From Tigriopus japonicus (lineage: Eukaryota > Arthropoda > Copepoda > Harpacticoida > Harpacticidae): DNA of 64,000 nt. The first letter of the stretch is position 1, and each line of letters opens with the position of its first letter. A model generated the notes under the pieces. The model saw only the letters and a program-made list of their open reading frames with translations. It made no database searches and had not been told where the DNA came from. The stretch is taken from NCBI GenBank assembly GCA_010645155.1, contig CM021316.1, positions 3,816,703-3,880,702 on the forward strand, given 5' to 3'. Shown piece by piece: positions 23,601 through 35,600 of the stretch. The position numbers and the translations under genes were made by a program.

Positions 23601-26600
23601 CGGCTAACATATCTCAATCGTACGTTCTTTTCTTGTACATTATACCGAATGTTCGCAATTTCATATTGAACTAGAAGTTTTCGACTATCTAAAAAAAATC
23701 TACCGGTATATCAGGGTTGGTCGAGGACCTTTTCGATTCATCACCTTTTTCTGGGTTCTTTTTCTATTCAAATTTTGAAAGGGGAATAAACGGGATAAAT
23801 CGGGGGATAAACAAAACAAAGCCAATTTTGACGTGTTCTAATTATTTCAGACATCACTAAAAAACCTAAAATAGCTGATGAAAACTAGTACCCTAATCTG
23901 GTAATTATCCTAATCTAATAACCCTAATCTAATTTGGCTAAAATAGTGCATGAATCTCCCGCAGTTCTTGGGAAAAGAGAACTTTAAGGGCTTTTGTAGT
24001 CTTACGTATGAACAATGATAAATATATCTGCTGGCACCAGTTGAACCGCAAGACACTGAGAAGTATGTTTTGAATTATTTTCTATACAAATCTTTTTTTG
24101 AGCTTTGGAAATTTGCCTTAATTTGGTACTTTTGCATTCAAATTTGGCTTTAATGTGTAATTCCAGAGCCCTGAAAAACTCCTAACATTATGGGGACAAT
24201 CTGCAGCTTCAAGAGGAGTTTGGGCCAAGCAACAATTTTAAGCTGTGCTTGAAAGCAATTTCACCCACATTCATTCGATGTCTTGGGGTGCAGATTTCTG
24301 GCAATAAAACATGCCTTTTAGGCCAAAAAATGGCAAAAAAACGCGTCCAAAATGGCAAATAAAACAAGAAATGGCCAATAAAATTGCATCTAAAACAAAA
24401 AATGACAAACAAAATGGCAAATAAAACAAGAAATGGCAAATAAAACAAGAAATGGCAAATAAAATGGCATTAAATGGCATATAAAACAAGAAATAGCAAA
24501 TAATATGGCAAATAGGCACGAAAATTTATCAAAATATAACAAAACTGGACACTAAATTCGGAAAATGAGCATTATGTTTCACCAACAATAAAGTGACAAA
24601 TCTAAGCAAGATATTGGCAAATTCTGTAACATGATAGGAGTTTTTTGTTACTTATTCATAGATCAGGCAAAAAAATGTAGGTCCTATGAGCTTTGTGCCT
24701 TAAAACATTTAATGCTTAGTTTGGTTTGAGGCAGCTGAAATTGAAACAAGCCTAGCTTGAAAAATTGAAGTGTTTGATAGCTTGGGAAATCCCAACAGTA
24801 TCCTAAAACTGGTATGAAACCCTCAAACGCTAGTGCTAACCTCAATAAAGCTAAATAGCAACAAAATTTCATTTCCCATAAAAAAGCACCCATCCACCAT
24901 TGATCACTTTTAGTTTCCCAAAAATGCATGTTACATGTATTAGAATATGACTGTTCGGATTAATTCAACAGGAATCCATTGAGTAAATTTAGTCATCAAA
25001 GGAAAAACAGTCACACCCTTAAGGGAAGACAACGACATCACACAAGGTAAACAACGCATAAATTTCCGCTCTTTCATTTGTCAATTGTCAATGACGGCAC
25101 TTGATGAACCTTCATCCAATTGAAGCAGTCTTAACTAAAGCTAACACTATTTGGGTCAGAAAAGTTCATGCACAGTGGAAATAAGACGGAGACAGAAAGA
25201 AACAAACTTATTTATAGAAATAATGAAAAGGCTTGAAAAAGTAGGGGAAATTGTTAAAGAAAAGTTTGTCACATTTATTCCCTTTATTCCTCGGAGGAAA
25301 ATCCCATTTATCCCCTTTATTCCTCGGAGGAAAATCCCATTTATCCCCTTTATTCCTCGGAGGAAAATCCCACTTATCCCCTTTATTCCTCGGAGGAAAA
25401 TCCCATTTATCCTCTTTATTCCTCGGAGGAAAATCCCATTTATCCCCTTTATTCCTCGGAGGAAAATTCCATTTATCCCCTTTATTCCTTGGAGGGACAT
25501 CCCGTTTATCCCATTTATCCCCTTTATTCCTTGGAGGGACATCCCGTTTATCCCATTTATCCCCTTTATTCCTTGGAGGGACATCTCGTTTATCCCATTT
25601 ATCCCCTTTATTCCTTGGAGGAAAATCCCGTTTATCCCATTTATTTCTTGGAGCAAAATCATGTTTATCCCAAAGGGAATAAACGGGATACTTTTTGGAT
25701 GGGATAATCCCCCAACCAACCATGATCTAAAAACACTCCGTACCTTTGAATAAAATGTCGGGCTGAATCTCTGGCAGCTGCTCCCTCGACAAGCACAGAG
25801 ACATCATGCCATGGCATTCTTGGGGTAGTTTGACGGTCAACGTTATCTCCCTCAGGCTCATCAGGCTTTGCAATATCTTTTACAATAAAATTAACGTAGT
25901 CTTTTCCTCTCCACAGAGTCATCGTAGGGTATTCCTTTAAATCAGCATCAGCAACGTCTTCAATCAATGGGCATTGAGCAATATCTTCATCTGATATGCT
26001 AATGGCATTACCAATTCTAAGGAATAAGCATTCGTGAAAGTAGACATTGTCTTAGTCCTTAAGTTTGGTCAACACCAACACTATCAAAAAGAAGCTAGAA
26101 ATGGCCAAGGTTGGGAGAAAAGGAAAATTCGAAGATTGAAGCACACCTTATGACTACAAGCAAATATAGCATGTGCGTTTCTTGCCACTTGTGGAGATGA
26201 GCGTTAAGGTCATTTCTGTGCCCAAATATGCAGGAAATATAATTTGATAGAAATAAGAACAGCCGTAAACCGTGTATGTTTATGGAAAAATGTGCAACTC
26301 ATAAAGAATAAGAGTATGAATGAACGAGTTTTGAGAATAATGAATGAATGAGTGTTGAGGATTATGAATGAATGAGTGTTGAGGATTATGAATGAATGAG
26401 TGTTGAGGATTATGAATGAATGACTCTGTGTTAGGATTATAAATGAATGCGTGTTGAGGATTATGAATGAATGACTCTGTGTTAGGATTATAAATGAATG
26501 CGGGTTGAGGATTATGAATGAATGAGTGTTGAGGATTATGAATAATTGAGTGTTGAGGATTATGAATGAATGAGTGTTGAGGATTATGAATGAATGACTC

Positions 26601-29600
26601 TGTGTTAGGATTATAAATGAATGCGTGTTGAGGATTATGAATGAATGACTCTGTGTTAGGATTATAAATGAATGCGGGTTGAGTATTATGAATGAATTAC
26701 TCAGTGTTAGGATTATAAATGAATGCGGGTTGAGGATTATGAATGAACGAGTTTTGAGAATAATGAATGAATGAGTGTTGAGGATTATGAATGAATGAGT
26801 GTTGAGGATTATGAATGAATGCGTGTTGAGGATTATGAATGAATGAATGAGTGTTGAGGTTATGAATGAATGAATGAGTGTTGAGGATTATGAATGAAAG
26901 AGTGTTGAGGATTATGAATGAATGAGTGTTGAGGATTATGAATGAATGAGTGTTGAGGATTATGAATGAATGAGTGTTGAGGATTATGAATGAATTAGTG
27001 ATGAGGATTAAAATGTATGAGTGTTGAGGATCATGAATTAGGACGGGCAAAAAGTACAAAAATATTTTTAATAACAAAACTTTTTTCTGTCTTTTTGCAT
27101 TTTCCACCTATATTAGCCCGTTTTATTCTCGAATTTGTCCTAAAATTTTCAATTTGCCGATTATATGCTATAAATTTTTGAAAAAAGTGCCAACTCATGG
27201 AAGCTTTTTTACACATTTGAATGGCAAGCATTATGACAATAGTTCAGGCAATGCAGAATAGAAATGAAGAATGGCAGATATCTTTTTGAAAATTTACCTT
27301 CTCATAATTTAAGAGCACAATTGTACCTGAATATCTATAAAAATGTTTTCCGTCAACAGCACCATTTCTTGTATTTCAATTCATTCTTGTATTGTTCTTT
27401 AATTAAAAAATAATTGAAATTATATTTTTATCGAGTTTTTTCATACATCCAGCTTGGGATTGGGTTCCTGCAAATCGAAGAGATGGATGTTACATAACCA
27501 GTTTGCTTACCTTTTTCATAAAATATTTCAAAATCAAAACTTTCTTTGTCCCACCAATGTTGTTTTAAAAGTCTTTAAATTTCCAACGTACGCTAACTTA
27601 TTTTTGGTTAACAATGTCAATATGCAGAGTTTTGCTCTTCATAATTAAAAATGTAGACGAGAAGAAAGTATCTAAAACATACATGTATTAGAACTATTTT
27701 TTTGCGATTTCATGGAGTTAATTCGGGATTTCGACCTTTTTTTAGACTTTATTTTGGGATTTTACGCTGGTTTTTGTGCAACTTTTGGTGACATATTTAT
27801 CTATGTTTATTTGCGCTTTTTGCCCGTCTCTGATTGTGAATGAGTGTTGAGGATTGTGAATGAGTGTTGAGGATTGTGAATGAGTGTTGAGGATTGTGAA
27901 TGAGTGTTGAGGATTGTGAATGAGTGTTGAGAATTGTGAATGAGTGTTGAGGATTGTGAATGAGTGTTGAGGATTGTGAATGAGTGTTGATTCCTTTTTT
28001 TCTCATATATGTAGTGTTTTTCTTTGAAAATAAGTTTTAAATAATAAAATCACCAGACGCTGGCCCAAAATCTCTCAGGAATTTTCATCTCATCTTGGTG
28101 TACCATTTTCCCCAACACTAAGGGACGCTCCAATCACCACCAATGTGAGGATGACAAACCTCGCTTGACTACACAAAATGATACTTTTAAACTGATTTTT
28201 TTTTTTGAAAAATCCAAGCAAAGAATATATCCAAATGTTAGCAATCCGATGAATTTTTCGGAAAAGAGCACAAAGTTCTAAATCCTGAAAAGGTTTCCTA
28301 CATTGAATGGTCATCAAACGAGCCACTTGGTGAGCAAGATTCTTGGTAAATGCTTAGGCACAAAAAGTGTTTTAAGTTAAGTTTTCTTTAAGTACTTTTC
28401 AACTTGTCTTACCCTTTATTATCATGTTTTTCTTCCTCGTCCGACGAAGAAAATCCTTCTGATGTGGAGGCACTTTGCTCACCACCACTTTTTTTTTGTC
28501 GAATCTTTTTTCTAGCTTTTGCCATCGCTGACTTGAGTCTTTTCAGTTTGCTTCCCTCTTGATCATGATGTTCCTGATCTGGAAATCTTTTATCCCCCAA
28601 AAAGAAAACGGATTGATCAATCAGCTAGTAAAGTGAACTGATAACTTACCGAGTTTGAGCTTTGCTGTGTTCTTCTTCAGACAAATCTTCTTTTGATCGA
28701 GCTCGTATTGGCGCTACTGACACTTGGTGAACCGATTTAAGGACATGGGCCAGAGTTGCATTGGCTTAAAATATGCTTATGTTTAAGGTCTATAATGCTA
28801 ATTGCATATTTTGACTCATCTTAGTCAAACAAAGCGGCTTTTTCCCCAATGATTTACCTTGGTCACGTTTATCCGCCCTAGTACTCGTTGTGGGTAGCGT
28901 AGGAATAATGTTCAAATTCTTCAATGGAGATGTCCCTTCTGTCTTTAAGTTATTCTTCGAAATCGAGTCCAGATCTGTCAGGGGATGGTTATTTGTATCC
29001 CATCTAAAATGAACATAATATCAAGATGAGAAAATTCTTCGATAATATTTTAACAATTCTTAGGTTACTTGAACATGATATATTTTGCTAAAAAAAATCC
29101 AAGACTAATTATTAATCAGTTTTGCACAGAATTATGGGGACGGGAAGTTACTTGAAAACAAGATTTTTTTTCCTTAACATAAAGGGCAGGAAAATTTGGG
29201 GAAAAATGATGTCATCATTTTGGGTGGATATCCAGATATTTTGCCAATTCTCAAGACTTCTCCCAGATTGACACGTTAACAATGTTCAGAAATATATAAG
29301 TGTTTTTACTTTATCATTATTATAAATACAATTTATTTTATTATCTTATTTCTACAAAAAGAGAACCAAGTCATTTTCAGTTTCAATTCTTAAATAGTTT
29401 TAGAGTGATGATTTTATTTGTTCTTCTTTCTTTCATTTTTTGGGGTTGGTTGCGAATATTTGACCTTGACAAGGAACTGGCTCTCGTGTTAACGAATAAG
29501 TCAAAAATATAATGAATACATTCAAAAATTACTTGATCTGAATATATTGTCTACCATCAAGATATTGTTGGCAGACGTTGACAACTCTTGAACAATGATT

Positions 29601-32600
29601 GATTTGAAATAGTGTTTTTGTAGAATTCATTAGAAAAGCAACTTGTTGTTTTACCTTCCGTAGCATAAGTCAATTCCACCTATGAATGCATATAACTGAT
29701 CCACAATAACGAGTTTTTCATGATGTGCCCACAGATAATCTGTCATTTCCGCTTTGGCGCCATGATCAGGATGACGTAAGACCTAAGATCTAAGATTCAT
29801 GTAGACGAGACGAATGAGGCGGACAAAAACTATTTTCCTACTTTAACATTCCTTCCACCTTTCTTGAGCAGACATCTTTTGGAATAAAGGCTGTTCAAGC
29901 CTAGAGCGAACTCAAATTCTTTGTAGAGAAGCACGAATATTTTGACCCCTTCTTCCTGTAAGAAAGATGTGGGATAAATCCAAATTAATAAAGTTTTGAT
30001 GGAGAATGCAAACAGAACTCCTCGTTGCTTGCTAATTGATTGGTCGAACGCTGGTGTGTTGTGATTGTGGAAAAGTTTCATGATGGAATTTTGGGGCTTA
30101 ATTAAGAACAGGGAAATTGAAAGTACAGCTAATGAACAAAGTTGTGTCCAAGACCCGAGCCCATTTTCGTTTCAAGCGAAACGAAAATTTGCCATACTAA
30201 CGGTTTTCAAAGGCAATGATCGTGCAAGATTATATATTTCAGGGTATATAGGTCTTTAATGCAATATTTTAGGGACATGTATTTCAAGTATAATGCAAGT
30301 TATCCGGTAAAGGAAATACAGTAATATCAAAACTTTTATGCTTGTCCATTTTTTCGCCAAGGAAATACCATAATGAGACTTGATTTGATGATGGAACACA
30401 GGGGCTCTTGACGAGCAACTGGCCTTCGTAACACATTTTTTTTTTAAATTGTAATTATACTTGTCAAAAGTTACCCAGAAATATTTTGTTCAAAGGTCAG
30501 GTAGAATCAAACTTTGCCACTCTGAGATCTCCTTAAATAGGTAAAATATTTGAGCGTATACCTTTCTAACTTCCACAGAACAATCTAATCAAAAATAGTT
30601 GCAAAGCTTTGTTCCTTATCAATTTATCATTCTTCATTTTTTATCAATCAGTATTTTCCCCCGAGCGTTTCTCACTCGGGGGAAAATTTTTCAATTGTTA
30701 ATCGCTGAATTTACTTCTCTAACGAGCTTTTGGTTATAGGCTACTGGCTAGTCGGGATTGGGGATGAAAAACATATTATGCTCAAAATTACAGTACTGGG
30801 GTTTCCAGGCTGTGGCTAAAATAGCTTTGGGGTGCAAAATCAAATTTAAGTAATTTGACCCGAGTGGTATTAAGCGAGCATCCTTTCAAAAGTTGTTTAT
30901 ATACTACGTTATCAACTTTCCTTTTTTGATGTTTGGGTCAATATTGAGTGGCCACTTACCGCTTTTCTCGCTAGGAGGTGGTCTAATCTCAAGCTAGGGT
31001 TGAATTGTAGTCCTCTTTTCAAATATATCTCTGGACTAAGCCACCAGTCAGTAATGAAGATCTCCTCCTTTGCTCCCAAGATAACGTCACAAACCGATGA
31101 CATGAGGGCTTGTCCGTCAACAAACCACCGTGTTCTCTGGTCAGAACGCACGGGGGCAAAAGAGGTGTGTCGGTTGGGTTGCACGAAGTATTGTCCTAAA
31201 AAGGGAAACGCCCAACGGTAAATTAAGTATTGCTTATTTCCCTTGAGGGACGACTAAAACTGGTGAATGTATTTGTAGGACTCGTTTCCTCATTATTCAT
31301 TACGTGGTTTTCCAAAACATTGGACACAAAAATGTGGTCAAAGCATGCCGAGGACATCTGAGAAAATAAAGAAATCAAATGTTTTCTTCGGAGCGCCAAT
31401 ATCTTAACGCAAAGACGCTCCCTTTTAGAGGGCAGCCTTAAAATTGTGCTCTGGGTTCCTAACCATCGGAAATAATAATATATTGCAGGGAAAGACATTT
31501 TCCGCCAATTTGAAAATGAATAAATCAATATTATCCATTCATCTGTAACTACCTACCTGGGGCAGATGTAATCACAGTTTGAATTCCATTCAACCATTCC
31601 TTTGTTTTTCTATCAGTCCAAGTTTTTAGGCATAAACATCGGGTTGAATTCGTTGTTAATATGGTGTTTCGGCTTCGCACTTGCAGATAGCCCGAGCTGA
31701 CTTGAAAATCTGAAGAAGCAAACTTGAAATTGTTTGCAATGCAGTCCAATCAGGTTCGGAACCAAAATTTTTGGTAAAATATCAATTTTTCAAACAGCTT
31801 CAAAGCAATGTTACCTTTATCAAAGAGCAAAACTACCCGAATCTCTCCAGTTTTGGGCTTAATTCCTAACAAAAAAGTATCTTGGAGTATGAGCCACAAC
31901 TTGTTCCATTTCGTCCTGAGGATTCCAAAGGTTCAGCAATGATGGCCCGTTATTTACATCACCAACGTTGAGGATCTTACCCATAACACGACAAGCAATG
32001 CTTAGCTTGACTAAGGATTCTCCGATTTGCCCAAGTATTAGGTCCGTCATCACCGTTTCTTTTTTTGACAAATCCTTCTTTTAGTTTAGCCATTCCCTCC
32101 GTGAACGAAAACTCACTCACTTCAAAAAAGCTAAGCTAAAAAAGAAGAAAAAGGGTTTTCCATGTCCTAGCAAGTTCAACAGAAAGAACAAGAAAACCCC
32201 TCTTAATTACCGTCTCAGGATGATTGCGATAAAGATCGCAGGCAAGCACAGCCCTTAGATATTGCTCAAGTTGGCCTCGCCGTTGCTCAATCTCATCATG
32301 GTTTAGTAACGAGTCCGGACGCTTAGGAAATCGAGGCAAATACTTGTTTGATTTGTGTTCATCATTTTTATTTTCTTCATTGTGGATCCTCTCATCATTA
32401 TCGGCTTCAGTATCACTTTCATTTTTTTTGTTCTGAAAACCCATCTCTGATATTGAAGATTTCCGAGTATCTCGTTTCCCAATTGGTCCAGTTTCTACGC
32501 CACTCGTTGATTTGTTCTCTCTTTCTTGAAAGGGACGTTGCCGGGTTTTGTGCGAGGAGGGCCTTTCCATAGCTTCTCTTAGAACACCAGGATGACCTTT

Positions 32601-35600
32601 TTCCTAAATAAATCCAAATCACCTTCAAACATCACATGGAACCACAATTTTAGGTAGATGATAAGTTTGTTTATGATTTTAATAATTGAATTAAAAACAC
32701 CCAATACCTAATCGTACGTCTGTTATCAGTCAAGGACCGAGAACGTTCGGCCGAAATTTCGGCCAAATTTCGGTTGTCTACTGAAATCAAAAGCAGACAA
32801 AAGCACAACAAAGTCGAATATTTCTTTTCCGTCCAAAAACCTCTGAAACGCAATTTTCGGATTGATTTTTTCAAAATTAAGAATTACCCAGCGTCATACC
32901 CATGATAAAATCAGATCTCAAAGTTAATTTTGCATTGGTGGAATTTCTTTTGTTGGCTGCTTTTGGTTTCGGTCAAGCTCTCTTTTGGCCGAACATGTTT
33001 GAAAATGTTCGTAGAAAAGCTCAGCTGTTGAGTTATTTGAGTTTAACCAGTTCATTTTTGGCCCAAAAAAGCGAAAAAACGTTCCGGGTATATGAACACT
33101 CAAGTTCCCAAACCAATGATAGAGATTTTTGATGTCACAAAATAAAATAACAAATCTTCATTCTTTTGTGTTTTATTGTAACATTCTAAAATAACATTTA
33201 TCAAAACTTAATACACACTAAAAATGCATATTTTTGAAAAACCATGTTTCCATTGATTTCAGTAAATTCGGTTAGGTTTTCAAATGAAAATTTGAAAAAA
33301 AATGTTAAACAGATATGTCTTCGTATTTTGTGAGAATTCGATATTTCTCGAAGGACCATGGTCAAAAGGCCGAAAATCGATTTTTTAAACCTTATTGAAT
33401 TTTACAAAATTTGCATTGAGGACTTGCCAATATTACCTTTCCATGATTGAAAAGCCACAATTCGAAAAATTGTATTTGTTGTGTGTTTTCGGAAATAATA
33501 TATATTATTTTGACATGCTATGACAAAACATTGAAGAATGAAGAATATTTATTTCATGTTGTGACATCAAACATCTACAGTATAGCATTTGCTTGGGAAT
33601 TTGAGTTTTCATATGACCGGAACGTTTTTTTCGCTTTTTTGGGCCAAAAATGAACCGGTTAAACTCAAATAACTCAGCAGCTGAGCAAAATATTTTCAAA
33701 CAATTTCGATTCAAAAAGTATCTAAATTTGCTCCAAAAGTGTACTGACTAGATTTTCAAAAATTAGTTTATTTCATAGGTTTTTAGGTATATAACTTTTA
33801 ATCTATACCTGACTTCACCTGAAAATCAAAGTTGTTCCTCGTGGTCAGGGATGGGGAGTCATTGTAATTGCAATTACACTTTTGGGCCAAGTAATTGTAA
33901 TTAATTACAATTTGGCCATGTAATTGACGAATTTTCTGTTTATTTTTCATCGTTTTGAAAAGGCAAAAGGGTGAAAGAGACGGAAGAATTGTAATGTGAC
34001 ATGTCACATGACATGTAATTGTCATGTGATTGACATGTAATTGACATGTAATTGTAATGAACCGAGAAAAACATCAGCAAAGACCTTGCGCCGCCAGACC
34101 CATCTTACGTTGATGGAAATCAACGTTGGTTGCCAGGGCGAGATGTACAATGCTCCTTTTTTTGGCAAAATCTTAAGTCCTTTTCCTCGACGATCATTTT
34201 CTTTTGATTGGCATCATTTAGCTCAAATGGCACCCATTTTTGAGAAATGATTCTTTTCGAAAACATTATAGCTGGGGTGGGCAACCGGTGGGCCGCGGCC
34301 CACATGTGGTCCCAAGGGTGATCATTGGTGGCCCCACGGCAATGAGGAAAGTCCGAAATAATGGGCCCAAGAGACATCCATAGTACTGTACTTGTGGGCC
34401 CTGAGGTCTTTGATTTGTAGGCCCATGAACCTGCCACCATCTGTATGGTGGGCCCCGACTTATCCAAACCAAATTTGGTGGGCCTTGACACAAGAATGGT
34501 TGCCAACCCTTGCATTATAGCCATCGAAGAAACAGAGTTGACATGAGGCCAGAAAGTGGCATCAAAGATTATGCCTTGGCAACCATGCTAGAAATCAACG
34601 CAAGATGGGTCTGGTGGCGCAAGGTCTTTGCTGATGTTCTTCTCGGTTCATTAATATTACATGACAATTACATGTCAATCACATGACAATGACATGTCAA
34701 TTACAATTCTTCCGTCTCTTTCACCCATTTGCCTTTTCAAGGTCTCCGCTGATATTTTTCTCGGTTCATTGAAGTCAATTACATTTTTGGATAATGTAAT
34801 TGTAATTAACTACATTTTATGATGAAGTAATTTTAATTGTAATTAATTACAGTTTTCAAGTAATTGACCCAACTCTGCTCTTGGTTTCCTGAGTCTGAAT
34901 CACATTTCATCGTGTTTGGGAATTTCCATGGAAACTTGATATGATTTTTTCAATACCGTGTTGGTGTGTTTCAAACGGAGAACCAATGTCTCCCACTCTT
35001 TGTGGGCAATCTCTTTCAAAGCACATCTTTCAAGCAATAATCCCATTTCAAACCCAACAATTCTAGTTATGCTTCAAGGGCATTGCAAATTACTTGAAAG
35101 CGCAATTCCGTTTGAGAACGCGCTTACGAGAAACTTGAACACAAAAGCATGATCTAATTGGTCCCAGCGTGAGCCCAATCACGTTTTGTCACTTAATATT
35201 TTGCTCTTTGCTTGATTTGCAGATATGCATAAATTGGTAATGCTTGAGCTCACCGTAATGGACGCTTTGTTCGCCTCTCTTCGAAGTTTCAGACCCGTTC
35301 GAAAAACGAATAGAGAAGTATGGACCCTACGGAAATGCTGATATCGCCTCCGAACAACCCATTGATAAGGTCCATGTTGCATCTCTATGGTATAAAGGTA
35401 AGGGTTGAACCTATGACTTGAGGAGCGCTCTGTTTTTGTAATGGCCAAGAAGATAGGGAGAGCTGGAATAAATCCTGAAGAAGAGAGCAACATTTTAGTG
35501 TCTTGGTTGGCCTTCAATCCCAACAAACAGACGTTTTCTAAACAAAGCCTTGCAAAGATAAATTGCACGAGAAACTGTGGAAGCAACCAGTTATCAAAAC

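Noticed and set aside
25151..25753. Long open frames of 143-200 codons on both strands
   Set aside because: They follow from a minisatellite whose unit is a multiple of three. The peptides are pure repeats and nothing supports translation.
26697..27107. 136-codon minus-strand frame with HSFIILNT repeats
   Set aside because: Same reason: 24-bp tandem array in a phospholipase D intron.
27833..27990. Regular repeats that could be mistaken for a CRISPR array
   Set aside because: Units are contiguous with no unique spacers, and the window is eukaryotic. The same holds for 37881-38305 and 50025-50275.
28090..28326. Possible additional phospholipase D exon ([15 protein letters not shown])
   Set aside because: The exons at 28413 and 26016 join directly in frame, and this stretch has no matching splice sites.
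31866..31870. AG at TTTTTTGTTAG as exon start in the PH domain
   Set aside because: Reading through it gives [19 protein letters not shown], a typical PH strand, so the exon starts at 31915 instead.
31859..32071. 70-codon minus frame [15 protein letters not shown]
   Set aside because: It overlaps two PH-domain exons in another frame and contains the intron between them.
34266..34524. Overlapping frames with GP-rich peptides
   Set aside because: They come from the GC-rich hAT MITE at 34272-34512.
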